A stretch of DNA of 64,000 nucleotides from an uncultured Planococcus sp. GTDB lineage: Bacteria > Bacillota > Bacilli > Bacillales_A > Planococcaceae. The position numbers were made by a program, and so were the translations under genes. The notes under the pieces are model-generated. The model saw only the letters and a list, made by a program, of their open reading frames with translations, had not been told where the DNA came from and ran no database searches. The stretch is taken from assembly GCA_947502505.1 (NCBI GenBank), contig CANNAE010000002.1:186001-250000 (forward strand). The letters are read 5' to 3'. Each line of letters begins with the position of its first letter. Positions within the stretch are counted from its first letter, which is position 1. This document shows, one piece after another, positions 15,416 through 23,980 of the stretch.

Positions 15416-15775
15416 TTATTGATTTTGCAGTTCTTCAGATTCTTCCGCCGTGAAGACACGCGACCGGGTCAAGAACCGTTTGCCTTCTGCGCCTTCTAGC
15501 GAAAACATTCCGCCTCGCCCAGGCACCGCATCAATGATCAATTGCGTGTGGCTCCAATATTCAAACTGGCTTTTGTGCATATAAAACTCGCTGTCGCCGA
15601 TGACACCCATCAATACGTCCTGATCGCCGACCATCAAGTCTCCTTTTGGATAGCACATCGGCGAACTGCCATCGCAGCAGCCTCCCGATTGATGAAACAT
15701 CAATGGGCCGTGCTTTTCCTTCAAGGTGTCGATGAGCTCCAAGGCGGCATCTGTGGCGATTACCCGTTCTGTCAT
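15416..15775 (-). CDS. DUF779 protein linked to aldehyde dehydrogenase
   Basis: This 119-residue protein of the DUF779 family has the Cys-rich block QSGGCCDGSSPMCY (about residues 29-42) and a conserved WSHTQLIIDAVPGRGGMFSLEG segment. DUF779 genes typically sit immediately downstream of acetaldehyde or alcohol-linked aldehyde dehydrogenases, and that is the case here with a 19-base gap. The role is unknown; the clustered cysteines suggest metal binding or redox sensing. An upstream in-frame start at 15808 overlaps the dehydrogenase gene; ATG at 15775 is preferred because GAAGGG precedes it. Confidence 0.85.
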   Translation of the reverse strand: MTERVIATDAALELIDTLKEKHGPLMFHQSGGCCDGSSPMCYPKGDLMVGDQDVLMGVIGDSEFYMHKSQFEYWSHTQLIIDAVPGRGGMFSLEGAEGKRFLTRSRVFTAEESEELQNQ

Positions 15776-15794
15776 GGCTAGCCCTTCTTTCTGA

Positions 15795-17315
15795 TCAGAA
15801 GAATCCAAGCTTGTCTTCGCTGTAGCTGACGAGCATGTTCTTCGTGTTTTGGTAATGGCTGAGCATCATCAAGTGATTCTCACGCCCGAAACCGGACATC
15901 TTGTAGCCGCCGAATGCTGCGTGTGCAGGATATTGGTGGTAGCAGTTTGTCCATACACGGCCAGCCTGGATGCCGCGGCCGAAACGGTAAGCCGTATTCG
16001 TGTCGCGCGTCCAGATGCCTGCGCCTAGGCCGTAAAGCGTGTCGTTGGCGATTTCCATCGCTTCTTCTTTAGTTTTGAATGTAGCGACCGCGAGTACCGG
16101 CCCGAAAATTTCTTCCTGGAAAATACGCATTTTGTTGTCGCCTTTGAAAACCGTCGGTTGGATATAGAAGCCTTCTGACAGATCGCCTTCCAATCGGTTG
16201 CGGTCGCCGCCTGCCAAGACTTCTGCGCCTTCCTGTTTGCCGATTTCCAGATAGGATTGGATTTTTTCCAATTGCTCGGTGGAGGCCTGGGCACCCATCA
16301 TCGTAGCCGGGTCAAGCGGATTGCCGGTCTTGATTTCTTCTACGCGTTTGATGGCACGTTTCATGAACTCTTCGTAAATGTCTTCTTGAATCAATGCACG
16401 GGATGGGCATGTACAAACTTCGCCCTGGTTCAAGGCAAACATGACAAACCCTTCTACCGCTTTATCGAGGAATGCGTCGTCCTGGTCCATAACGTCCTTG
16501 AAGAAAATATTCGGCGATTTCCCGCCCAGTTCGAGCGTCACCGGAATCAGGTTTTGCGACGCATACTGCATGATCATGCGGCCAGTCGTCGTTTCCCCCG
16601 TAAAGGCGATTTTGCTGATGCGCGGGCTCGAAGCAAGCGGTTTGCCCGTTTCGATCCCGAATCCGTTGACGATATTGAGCACGCCTGGAGGCAGCAAATC
16701 GCCGATCAATTCTGCCCAAACGAGAATGCTGACAGGCGTTTGTTCAGCCGGTTTGATAACCACACAGTTTCCGGCTGCGAGTGCTGGAGCGAGTTTCCAT
16801 ACCGCCATAAGAAGCGGGAAGTTCCACGGAATGATCTGCCCGACCACGCCAAGGGGCTCATGGAAATGATACGCGACCGTGTCGTTGTCGATTTGGCTGA
16901 TGCCGCCTTCTTGGGCACGAATAGCGCCCGCGAAATAACGGAAATGGTCGATCGCAAGCGGTAAATCTGCGTTCAAGGTTTCACGGACCGCTTTGCCGTT
17001 GTCCCAAGTTTCCGCTACGGCCAGCATTTCCAAGTTCTCTTCCATGCGGTCAGCAATCTTCAGGAGGATGTTGCCGCGTTCGGTTGTGGACGTTTTTCCC
17101 CATGCTTCTTTTGCAGCATGCGCTGCATCCAACGCCGATTCGACGTCTTCTGCGCTTGAACGCGCCACTTTCGTGAACACTTTGCCGTTTACCGGCGACA
17201 AGTTCTCAAAATACTGGCCATTTTTCGGCGCTTGCCACGTACCATTTATAAAATTATCATATTGCTCTTTAAAATTTACTTTTGCACCGTCTGTGTTTGG
17301 AACTGCATATACCAT
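15795..17315 (-). CDS. NAD(P)-dependent aldehyde dehydrogenase
   Basis: The 506-residue enzyme of the ALDH superfamily oxidises aldehydes to acids. The general base Glu262 lies in [10 protein letters not shown]; the nucleophile is Cys301 in [13 protein letters not shown] (the adjacent Cys303 gives the CxC pattern seen in ExaC/AldA-like enzymes); [14 protein letters not shown] and the C-terminal [21 protein letters not shown] are also present. Similarity in style and the DUF779 partner point to the acetaldehyde/chloroacetaldehyde dehydrogenase group. It starts at 17315 behind GGGGAGATC. The gene is 8 kb from the carotenoid cluster, so a role in oxidising a carotenoid aldehyde cannot be assumed. 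Confidence 0.92.
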   Translation of the reverse strand: MVYAVPNTDGAKVNFKEQYDNFINGTWQAPKNGQYFENLSPVNGKVFTKVARSSAEDVESALDAAHAAKEAWGKTSTTERGNILLKIADRMEENLEMLAVAETWDNGKAVRETLNADLPLAIDHFRYFAGAIRAQEGGISQIDNDTVAYHFHEPLGVVGQIIPWNFPLLMAVWKLAPALAAGNCVVIKPAEQTPVSILVWAELIGDLLPPGVLNIVNGFGIETGKPLASSPRISKIAFTGETTTGRMIMQYASQNLIPVTLELGGKSPNIFFKDVMDQDDAFLDKAVEGFVMFALNQGEVCTCPSRALIQEDIYEEFMKRAIKRVEEIKTGNPLDPATMMGAQASTEQLEKIQSYLEIGKQEGAEVLAGGDRNRLEGDLSEGFYIQPTVFKGDNKMRIFQEEIFGPVLAVATFKTKEEAMEIANDTLYGLGAGIWTRDTNTAYRFGRGIQAGRVWTNCYHQYPAHAAFGGYKMSGFGRENHLMMLSHYQNTKNMLVSYSEDKLGFF

Positions 17316-17525
17316 CCTATGATCTCCCCTTTGTTTGGTTTAGCCCCAATATGTATCCGCTTTCAAAACCTTGTAAGCGTATCGAACGCGTCGGGGCTCG
17401 CCTCTTTATATTGTCAAATAAATCGGAAGATTGCAACTGTTATCCTACAAATTTTTTTCTTATCAAGGCCATCTGGAGTATAATGGGACCAGACAGTGGA
17501 AATATACAACCGAAAGGATTTTTTT

Positions 17526-18233
17526 ATGCGAATCAATAAATTCCTCAGTGAAACAGGCATCACTTCCCGGCGAGGGGCAGACAAGTTCATCGATGCCGGG
17601 CGCGTTGAAATCAACGGCCAAAAAGCGGAGCTTGGCAGCAAAGTCGAGCCCGGAGATGAAGTACAGGTCGATGGCAAAGTGATCCAGCAGCCAGAGCGCG
17701 CGTACGTTTACCTCGCACTCAATAAACCCGTCGGCATCACCAGCACGACCGAGCGCCACATCGAAGGCAATATCGTCGACTTCATTAACCACCCGGAGCG
17801 CATCTTCCATGTGGGCCGGCTCGATAAAGATTCAGAAGGGCTCATCCTCATGACCAATGACGGCGATATCGTCAACGAGATCCTGCGGGCTGAGCATGAA
17901 CATGAAAAAGAATACATCGTGACGGTCGACAAACCGGTCACTGACGCATTTTTGGAAAGCATGTCAAGCGGCGTCAAGATCCTCGACACGGTAACATTGC
18001 CCGCTAAAGCTGAGCGTGTCGCCAAGCACGTATTCAAACTGACGCTGCAGCAAGGGCTCAACCGGCAAATCCGCCGCATGTGTACAGCACTCGGCTATGA
18101 AGTGAAGCGCCTGCAGCGAATCCGCATCATGAATATCCGCCTCGCCAATTTGAAAGCCGGCGAATGGCGCGACCTGACACAAGAAGAAAAGCAGGAACTG
18201 TTCCGGCAGCTTGATTACAAACCGAAACGCTAA
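17526..18233 (+). CDS. rluF: 23S rRNA pseudouridine synthase RluF
   Basis: This 235-residue RsuA-family enzyme has an N-terminal S4 RNA-binding domain (residues 1-60) and a catalytic domain with Asp100 in HVGRLDKDSEGL. Characteristic RluF segments include ALNKPVGITSTTE, NIVDFINHPERIFHVGRLDKDS, LQQGLNRQIRRMCTALGYEVK and RIRIMNIRLANLKAGEWRDLT. RluF makes pseudouridine at position 2604 of 23S rRNA. Start ATG 17526 follows GAAAGGA; an upstream frame extension to 17496 lacks a binding site. TATAAT at 17479-17484 is a likely -10 box. The next gene begins 15 bases after the stop. Confidence 0.9.
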   Translation: MRINKFLSETGITSRRGADKFIDAGRVEINGQKAELGSKVEPGDEVQVDGKVIQQPERAYVYLALNKPVGITSTTERHIEGNIVDFINHPERIFHVGRLDKDSEGLILMTNDGDIVNEILRAEHEHEKEYIVTVDKPVTDAFLESMSSGVKILDTVTLPAKAERVAKHVFKLTLQQGLNRQIRRMCTALGYEVKRLQRIRIMNIRLANLKAGEWRDLTQEEKQELFRQLDYKPKR

Positions 18234-18248
18234 GGAGGCAGTATAATT

Positions 18249-18965
18249 ATGTTGAGCATGAAAACGACGCCGAACCATACAGGCGTCAAGATCAGCGGCG
18301 ATTATTTCGATTTGGACGAACTGAACCAAGCCATATACAAAGTCATCGGCAAAGAAGGCGAATATCACGGCTATGAAGGATCGCGCCTTCGGATACTGGG
18401 CGTCTCTTATGAAATCCGCCACGCCGCACAAGGCGACCGCAACGTCGAATTCGTCTTCAACGGCTTGCATGAGCAGACAAAAAAACAGCACGGCTTTATC
18501 GCGCCCGACAAGAATGTTTATTTCTCGGCGGAAGTACTATGGCCGGAGCTATTGTATGCGGCCTATGCTCTTCGTGATTTTGTCCGGCTTTATGCAGACA
18601 AGCGCGGCGATTTGCTGGCCGATGCCTATGCACCCGTGATCGCGAAATTCCAGGCGCTCATCCTCGAATGCCTGCAAGGCCATGTGCCGGGCGAAGAATA
18701 CGCCGCAATTTTAGAAGCGTTCCGTAAATCACCTTCCGTCAACGATTACGCCATCCAGTATGTAGACTTGTTGAATCTGAAGTATATTGATATGACTAAA
18801 CAGCAGCGCGAAAAAAGCCTGTCTGCCATCGCCATGAAACTGGCGCTCCAAGATCCCGAATACCAAGCCTTCCGCAAGCAAGTGATCGATGCGGCTACTC
18901 CCGGAAAGCGGCCGATCCATGAAATTGGCATCCAGGCTGAATATCCTGAACAAATGGAATGGTAA
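18249..18965 (+). CDS. Conserved Bacillales protein of unknown function (possibly DUF6904)
   Basis: This 238-residue cytoplasmic protein shows no signal peptide or membrane segment. The N-terminal third (TPNHTGVKISGDYFDLDELNQAIYKVIG) followed by YEGSRLRILGVSYEIRHAAQGDRNVEFVFNG resembles a family of Bacillus proteins I recall as DUF6904, but I cannot confirm that here. The rest is helical. It has a strong ribosome binding site (AAGGAGG) 10 bases before ATG 18249; ATG at 18258 is an alternative. It is co-transcribed with rluF (15-base gap) and followed by a terminator, but nothing links the two functions. Confidence 0.75.
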   Translation: MLSMKTTPNHTGVKISGDYFDLDELNQAIYKVIGKEGEYHGYEGSRLRILGVSYEIRHAAQGDRNVEFVFNGLHEQTKKQHGFIAPDKNVYFSAEVLWPELLYAAYALRDFVRLYADKRGDLLADAYAPVIAKFQALILECLQGHVPGEEYAAILEAFRKSPSVNDYAIQYVDLLNLKYIDMTKQQREKSLSAIAMKLALQDPEYQAFRKQVIDAATPGKRPIHEIGIQAEYPEQMEW

Positions 18966-19000
18966 AAAAACTCCCGAGCAGCTGCCCGGGAGTTTTTTTC
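18964..19000. terminator. Terminator after the rluF operon
   Basis: The stem AACTCCCG/CGGGAGTT is flanked by seven A and seven T, so it can work for both converging transcripts. Confidence 0.9.
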
Positions 19001-19058
19001 ATACCTTGATTCGGACGGCTAGCCATACGCTGCCTTTTCCTGCGCGCTGCCTTTGCCC

Positions 19059-19484
19059 TTACCGCCGCGGCTTAGCTGGCTCAGAGACCTTTTCTAGCGC
19101 TGTTTCCGCTTCACCGGGCACCTTGCCCCTGACGGCGATATCACCAAGTGAGACAATGCCGACGACTTGCTCTTTCCGCACAATCGGCAAACGGCGGATT
19201 TGATGCCTGGCCATCAACGAAGCCGCTTCCTCCACTAGCATCTCTTCTGTTCCAGTGATCAAGGTTTCCGAAAAAATTTCCGAAATGGGCGCATCCGTCT
19301 CCAGCTCTTCCGCAATGCCCCTCAGGACGATATCACGGTCTGTGACGATGCCGACAATCTTCCCTTCTTCACAAATCGGAATCGAACCGACATTGATCTC
19401 GCGCATCTTGGCCGCAATATCCTGGATGGTTACATCCGGCGGGCAAGTTTCTACATCCGTTGTCATTATCTCCGCTATCTTCAT
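19059..19484 (-). CDS. Protein with two CBS domains
   Basis: The 141-residue protein consists of a CBS pair (about residues 8-58 and 72-125), each ending in the IVGIVTDRDIVLRG / VVGIVSLGDIAVRG type of motif. Such stand-alone Bateman modules bind adenine nucleotides and act as energy or redox sensors, or bind DNA or partner enzymes. It resembles Bacillus YhcV- and YrzC-like CBS proteins, which belong to general stress regulons. The ATG at 19484 follows GAGGAGGAG. The C-terminal 15 residues are charged and proline-rich. No obvious partner gene adjoins it. Confidence 0.88.
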   Translation of the reverse strand: MKIAEIMTTDVETCPPDVTIQDIAAKMREINVGSIPICEEGKIVGIVTDRDIVLRGIAEELETDAPISEIFSETLITGTEEMLVEEAASLMARHQIRRLPIVRKEQVVGIVSLGDIAVRGKVPGEAETALEKVSEPAKPRR

Positions 19485-19611
19485 GCCGTCTCCTCCTCGA
19501 ATTCTTCCTATTAATAGTCTTTATCCTCTTTTGGAAGCTGAAAACGTCATTAGTAAAAAGAATAGGTATTTTCAACCTTTTAATTTGCACCTTCTTAAGC
19601 TTTTAAGGGTT

Positions 19612-19641
19612 TTGGCTTCCCATTAAATCGCGGCCTATGCT
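19612..19641 (+). promoter_or_regulatory. Sigma-A promoter of the SurA-like lipoprotein gene
   Basis: TTGGCT and TATGCT are separated by 18 bases and end 37 bases before the start codon. Confidence 0.6.
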
Positions 19642-19678
19642 ACACTACCGGACATTATGCGTTGGAAGGAGAATGACA

Positions 19679-20449
19679 ATGATTAAAAAATGGTTTTTAG
19701 GCTTATCCCTTGGTACATCACTTCTCGTCTTGTCAGCATGCGGCGGTGCCGATGAATCCGCAGAAAATGAAAACGCGCAACCTGAAACGGAGCAACAAGC
19801 CCCTAGCGGCGAAGAAAATGCCGCACAACCGGAAATGCCCGAGCCAGACCTTGAAGGCCTCCCTGAAGTCGTGGCACAAGTAAACGGGGAAGAAGTCAGC
19901 AAAGAAGAATTTGAAACAGCCTATACAGGCCAATTCCAGCAAGCGGCCATGCAAGCCCAAATGTCCGGCCAGGAAATTGACCAGGATCAATTAAAGAGTC
20001 AACTGGCAGAAAGCATGGTTGGCCAGAAACTGCTCGTCCAGGAAGCTGAGAACCAAAAACTGACCGCTTCTGATGAAGAAGTGGACAAGACTTTGGACCA
20101 GCTCGCACAACAAAACGGACTCGAATCGAAAGATGAATTCCTAGCGGCCTTGAACGAACAAGGCATGGCAGAAGACGAAGTCCTGTCGCAAATCGAAACA
20201 CAAGTGAAAGTGGACCAATTGATCGCTGAATCTGCAGGCGACACCAATCCCAGCGACGAAGAAGTAGAAGCCGCTTATGAACAAATCAAAGCCCAGCAAG
20301 AACAAACGGGCAGCGAAGAGGAACTTCCGGCCTTTGAGGAATTAAAGCCGGAACTTGAAGAACAAGTCAAAACGCAAAAAGAAAACGAAGCCGCACAAAC
20401 ACTTGTGGCGGAACTCCGTGAAAAAGCAGACGTCACCATTAATCTTTAA
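19679..20449 (+). CDS. SurA-N domain lipoprotein, probable extracytoplasmic chaperone
   Basis: This 256-residue lipoprotein has the lipobox LSAC (lipidated Cys21), an acidic Glu/Gln/Ala linker (residues 24-58) and a SurA/PrsA-type N-terminal domain beginning VVAQVNGEEVSKEEFETAY. The remaining sequence is highly helical and charged. No parvulin prolyl isomerase domain is visible: the NPSDEEVEAAYEQIKAQ segment leads into a helical end rather than the isomerase fold. It therefore probably acts as a foldase-like chaperone for exported proteins at the membrane-wall interface. ATG at 19679 lies 7 bases after GGAAGGAG; ATG at 19673 is too close. Confidence 0.85.
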   Translation: MIKKWFLGLSLGTSLLVLSACGGADESAENENAQPETEQQAPSGEENAAQPEMPEPDLEGLPEVVAQVNGEEVSKEEFETAYTGQFQQAAMQAQMSGQEIDQDQLKSQLAESMVGQKLLVQEAENQKLTASDEEVDKTLDQLAQQNGLESKDEFLAALNEQGMAEDEVLSQIETQVKVDQLIAESAGDTNPSDEEVEAAYEQIKAQQEQTGSEEELPAFEELKPELEEQVKTQKENEAAQTLVAELREKADVTINL

Positions 20450-20452
20450 TGC

Positions 20453-20487
20453 AAAAAAAACCAGATCCGGCCGGATCTGGTTTTTTT
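20453..20487. terminator. Bidirectional terminator
   Basis: The self-complementary stem AACCAGATCCGG/CCGGATCTGGTT (20459-20482) lies between runs of A and T and two converging genes. Confidence 0.92.
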
Positions 20488-20524
20488 AATGTTCATTGAT
20501 AAAAGGAGAATGGGCCGCTTACGC

Positions 20525-21247
20525 TCATTCAACCAATTGAATGAATTGGCGCGTCCGTTCATGCTGCGGATTTTCGAAGAAAGTCTTCGGATCCGCCGAC
20601 TCGATGATGGTCCCCTGGTCGATCATGATGATGCGGTCCGCCACTTCTTTGGCGAACTTCATCTCGTGCGTCACAACGACCATCGTCATGCCTTCTTCGG
20701 CGAGCTGCTTCATAACCTGTAACACTTCCCCGACAAGTTCCGGATCGAGTGCTGAAGTCGGCTCATCGAAGAGCATTACTTTCGGCTCCATTGCAAGTGA
20801 ACGGGCGATTGCGACACGCTGCTTCTGGCCGCCTGATAATTTACTCGGGTAGACATCCGCCTTATCGCTCAAGCCGACTTTCTCCAATAGTTCGAGGCCG
20901 AGTTTCTTGGCTTTTTCTTTATTCATTTTCTTGACCGTGATGGGTGCTTCGATAACATTCTCAAGCACCGTCTTATGCGGAAACAAATTGAAATGCTGGA
21001 AGACCATGCCCACTTCCGCGCGGATCTTCGTCAAATTGTCTTTTTTCGGATCGACTTTCTTGCCGTCGATCGTAATGGATCCTTCGTTGATCATCTCCAG
21101 GAAGTTAAAGCATCTGAGCAGCGTACTTTTGCCGGATCCGCTGACACCGACCAGAACAACCACCTCTTGGGGCTGGACGTGGAGATCCACGCCCTTCAAC
21201 ACCTCGAGATCACCAAAGGATTTGTGTATATTTTCTCCAATAATCAT
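20525..21247 (-). CDS. Polar amino acid ABC transporter ATP-binding protein
   Basis: This 240-residue ATPase is of the GlnQ/ArtP type. Walker A is GVSGSGKS (about residues 33-41), the Q-loop is [11 protein letters not shown], and the signature LSGGQKQR, Walker B ([14 protein letters not shown]) and switch VVVTHEM are intact. The short single domain with the segment [17 protein letters not shown] is characteristic of polar amino acid uptake ATPases. It is the last gene of a three-gene operon (binding protein, permease, ATPase), 12 bases after the permease. Substrate is not identifiable from sequence; cystine, glutamine or arginine are typical. Confidence 0.93.
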   Translation of the reverse strand: MIIGENIHKSFGDLEVLKGVDLHVQPQEVVVLVGVSGSGKSTLLRCFNFLEMINEGSITIDGKKVDPKKDNLTKIRAEVGMVFQHFNLFPHKTVLENVIEAPITVKKMNKEKAKKLGLELLEKVGLSDKADVYPSKLSGGQKQRVAIARSLAMEPKVMLFDEPTSALDPELVGEVLQVMKQLAEEGMTMVVVTHEMKFAKEVADRIIMIDQGTIIESADPKTFFENPQHERTRQFIQLVE

Positions 21248-21259
21248 AATTGCTCCTCC

Positions 21260-21928
21260 TTAGGTTTTGTCCACATCAAGCCGGTTTTCATACCAACGCA
21301 GCAAGTACGTGAAGATCATGACGAGCACTAAGTAATAAAGCGCAACGACAAGGAACGATTCGAACGGCTGGAATGACTGTGCCGCTTCCCGGTTGGCGAG
21401 AGAGAAAATCTCCGCAACGCCGATGATGTAAACAAGCGACGAATCTTTCAGTGTAATGATGAACTGGTTGCCAAGCGGCGGGATCGAACGGCGCAGCGCT
21501 TGCGGGAAAACGATCCGCTGCATCGTCTGCTTGCGGTTCATCCCGAGCGACATGCTTGCTTCGCGCTGTCCTGGGTCCACCCCTTGGATGGCCCCGCGGA
21601 AAATCTCCGCGATATACGCGCCATTATGGACACCGAGTGCGATGGCGCCTGCCCAGAAATTCGACATCGTATAGATTTCCACGATTCCGAAGTACAAGAA
21701 CATAATCTGTACGATCAACGGCGTACCGCGAATGATGGTGATATAGACATTGGCGATGCCTTGGAGGATTTTGGATCCCGAAATTTTCATCAAGGCAAAT
21801 ACCAATCCGATGACGGTCCCCAAAATGACACCGACTGCCGTCAGCTGAAGCGTGACGACCGTCGCTTCAAGGAAGCCCGGATATGTCCGCATGAATACTT
21901 CAAAAACTGTCCCGAATAATTCAAACAT
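21260..21928 (-). CDS. Polar amino acid ABC transporter permease
   Basis: The 222-residue HisM/GlnP-type permease has about five membrane helices. The family pattern ATVVTLQLTAVGVILGTVIGL, ITIIRGTPLIVQIMFLYFG and the EAA loop REASMSLGMNRKQTMQRIVFPQALRRSIPPLGNQ are all present. It lies between its binding protein and ATPase genes with short gaps (31 and 12 bases). It forms the transmembrane part of the importer, most likely as a homodimer since only one permease gene is present. Confidence 0.93.
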   Translation of the reverse strand: MFELFGTVFEVFMRTYPGFLEATVVTLQLTAVGVILGTVIGLVFALMKISGSKILQGIANVYITIIRGTPLIVQIMFLYFGIVEIYTMSNFWAGAIALGVHNGAYIAEIFRGAIQGVDPGQREASMSLGMNRKQTMQRIVFPQALRRSIPPLGNQFIITLKDSSLVYIIGVAEIFSLANREAAQSFQPFESFLVVALYYLVLVMIFTYLLRWYENRLDVDKT

Positions 21929-21959
21929 AGTCGAATCTCCCTTCTATTCCCAGCGGTTT

Positions 21960-22799
21960 TTAATTGAGAATTTCGACGCCTTCAAGATCGACATCAAGGA
22001 GATCGCGCCCAAACCATTTTTCCGAAATCTCTGTATAAGTCCCATTTTCGATGATTGTTGCCAAGGCTTCGTTGATCGCGGCAAGCAATTCCTCGTCTTC
22101 AGGACGTACCGCTACTGCCGCTTGCTCGATCCAAAGCGGGTCGCCGACCATTTCGATTTCAAGCCCGGCATTCTGTGCTTCGAAGCCGACAACGTCTGCT
22201 GTGATGACGGCATCCAAACGGCCTTCAACCGTCAAATCCTGCAAAGCGACAACATCACTATTATAGTACTGGATATCATCTGTATATTTTTGCGCGGCCG
22301 TATCATACGTACTTTGCCCGACTACGCCGATTGTTGCACCTTCAAGGTCTTCTTCCGACTGGATTTCGGTATTGCCTTCACGGACGAAGATCACGCCGCC
22401 AGAGTAATAGTATGGATCCGAGAAAGAAACTTGTTCTTCACGCTCTTCTGTAATGGCCATCGATCCCAAAATCGCATCGAATCGGTTAGTCGTCAAACCT
22501 TGGATGATCGTTTCCCAAGGTGTGGTTACCGGATTTGGCTCGAGTCCCATTTCTTCTGCGATGGCATTGCCGATTTCAATATCGAAGCCAGTCAAATTGC
22601 CGCCTTCCTCGTAGTTGAACGGCTTATACAAACCGCTCGATGCAGTCGTGAATTTGCCCTCTTCAAGAAGGTTCAAATCGCTTCCTGCCGCCCCTTCGCT
22701 TGATCCTTCCGAGCCGGTGGTGGAGTCATCTGATCCACAAGCTGCCAGAAGCATGCCTGCTGTTAAAATTACGCCTGCTGTTGTAAATTTTTTATTCAT
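21960..22799 (-). CDS. Polar amino acid ABC transporter substrate-binding lipoprotein
   Basis: The 279-residue family 3 solute-binding lipoprotein has the lipobox LAAC (Cys21) followed by a Ser/Gly/Asp linker. The ligand-binding fold shows SGLYKPFNYEEGGNLTGFDIEIGNAIAEEMGL, the conserved arginine loop (LTTNRFDAILGSMAITEEREE), and FSDPYYYSGGVIFV. This set is typical for cystine, glutamine or arginine binding proteins. The RpiR-type regulator gene ends 75 bases upstream on the same strand, so the operon promoter probably lies in 22800-22873 or upstream of the regulator. Confidence 0.93.
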   Translation of the reverse strand: MNKKFTTAGVILTAGMLLAACGSDDSTTGSEGSSEGAAGSDLNLLEEGKFTTASSGLYKPFNYEEGGNLTGFDIEIGNAIAEEMGLEPNPVTTPWETIIQGLTTNRFDAILGSMAITEEREEQVSFSDPYYYSGGVIFVREGNTEIQSEEDLEGATIGVVGQSTYDTAAQKYTDDIQYYNSDVVALQDLTVEGRLDAVITADVVGFEAQNAGLEIEMVGDPLWIEQAAVAVRPEDEELLAAINEALATIIENGTYTEISEKWFGRDLLDVDLEGVEILN

Positions 22800-22873
22800 C
22801 TTGCTCTCCCCTTTTCGTTGTATGTTTGACCAAAACGCCGGAGCGATTCGGGACGTGCCTGCGATGGGTTGTG

Positions 22874-23713
22874 CTATATGAAGATGTCCTGGTCACTATA
22901 AGCCGCTTCGAGCTGCGCGAGCTTTTCCTTTACCTTTGCATGTTCTTTGACGTACAAAAAGCGCATGACCGAAGTCAATAAGGCATGGACAGCCGTATAG
23001 GAATCGATATTCAAATTCGCATTGACTGAAACGGAAAGAACGATATCGGCGCTTTTGGCAGCCGGCGAATCTTCCCTGTCGGTCAAGACGATGACTTCTG
23101 CTCCTTTACGCTTCGCTTGCTCCAATGTCTCGATCAAGGTCCTTGTATAGCGCGGGAATGCAAAAGCGATAATTGTATCTTGCGGGCTGAGCTCTGCTAT
23201 CTGCCCATAATAAGCAGCAGTCCCCGGCTGCATCATCGCTGTATTCCCGAGTGCACTGCCCAGCCAGCCGCCAAACCATTCGGCTAAGCCGAAATCGAAG
23301 AAATTGCCTGTGACGTAGCGCTTGTCCGACTTGCTGATGCAATCGACGGCTTGCAGCAGGTTTTCTTCATTGATCGTTTCCTTGAGCTTCAGGATGCTCG
23401 TGATATCTGCATCCAGCAAGTTTTCAAGAAACGACTGGTCGGCAGCAGCAGGTTTTTCCTGCCGCGCATTGTCTAAGCGCTCTTCCGCCAATTTGCGTTG
23501 AAGCGTATGTTGAAACTCTGTATACCCCCTGTAACCGAGCTTTTGCGTCCACCGGATAACGGTCGACTCGCTGACTTCTACACGTTTGCCCACTTCTAGA
23601 GCGGGTGAAAAAGCGATGAAAATCGGCTCGCGAAAAAAGAGATCGGCTATTTTTTTCTGCCCGGAACTGAATTCTTTATAAGATGCTGACACATTTCGCA
23701 TTAAATCCTGCAT
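22874..23713 (-). CDS. RpiR/MurR-family transcriptional regulator
   Basis: This 279-residue repressor-type protein has an N-terminal HTH_6 domain (residues 1-77, with VEVSESTVIRWTQKLGYRGYTEFQ as the helix-turn-helix) and a C-terminal SIS sugar-phosphate domain (about residues 125-250). RpiR proteins usually sense phosphosugars, yet the adjacent downstream operon is an amino acid importer, an unusual pairing. ATG at 23713 lies 7 bases after GGGGG; ATG at 23719 is too close to be used. It may control the importer, itself, or remote genes. Confidence 0.88.
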   Translation of the reverse strand: MQDLMRNVSASYKEFSSGQKKIADLFFREPIFIAFSPALEVGKRVEVSESTVIRWTQKLGYRGYTEFQHTLQRKLAEERLDNARQEKPAAADQSFLENLLDADITSILKLKETINEENLLQAVDCISKSDKRYVTGNFFDFGLAEWFGGWLGSALGNTAMMQPGTAAYYGQIAELSPQDTIIAFAFPRYTRTLIETLEQAKRKGAEVIVLTDREDSPAAKSADIVLSVSVNANLNIDSYTAVHALLTSVMRFLYVKEHAKVKEKLAQLEAAYSDQDIFI

Positions 23714-23980
23714 ATTCATACCCCCATCGCAAGAACACGCTTAGTTGCTTGTTAATTAGTATATACTTTTGCAGGATTCCCTGCAATATTTTACTGAAAA
23801 TTCAGCTATCGTTTATGACATTTTTCTCATAAATATACCGTCCTGGCAGGCTTTACGACAAAAATACGCAACGCAAATTTTTTTGCCCTCTTCCGCTTTA
23901 AACGGCCCGCCCTTTTCTTTCGTCTTTTTCAGCTATTGTTGTACACTATTTGTATAACTAATTTGGATGAGGTGCTGCAT

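Noticed and set aside
15795..17315. Aldehyde dehydrogenase as the missing carotenoid pathway enzyme
   Set aside because: It pairs with DUF779 as in acetaldehyde-type operons and lies 7 kb outside the pigment cluster.
17370..17383. cre-like site TGTAAGCGTATCGA upstream of the aldehyde dehydrogenase
   Set aside because: Two or three mismatches in the right half and no symmetry; too weak to list.
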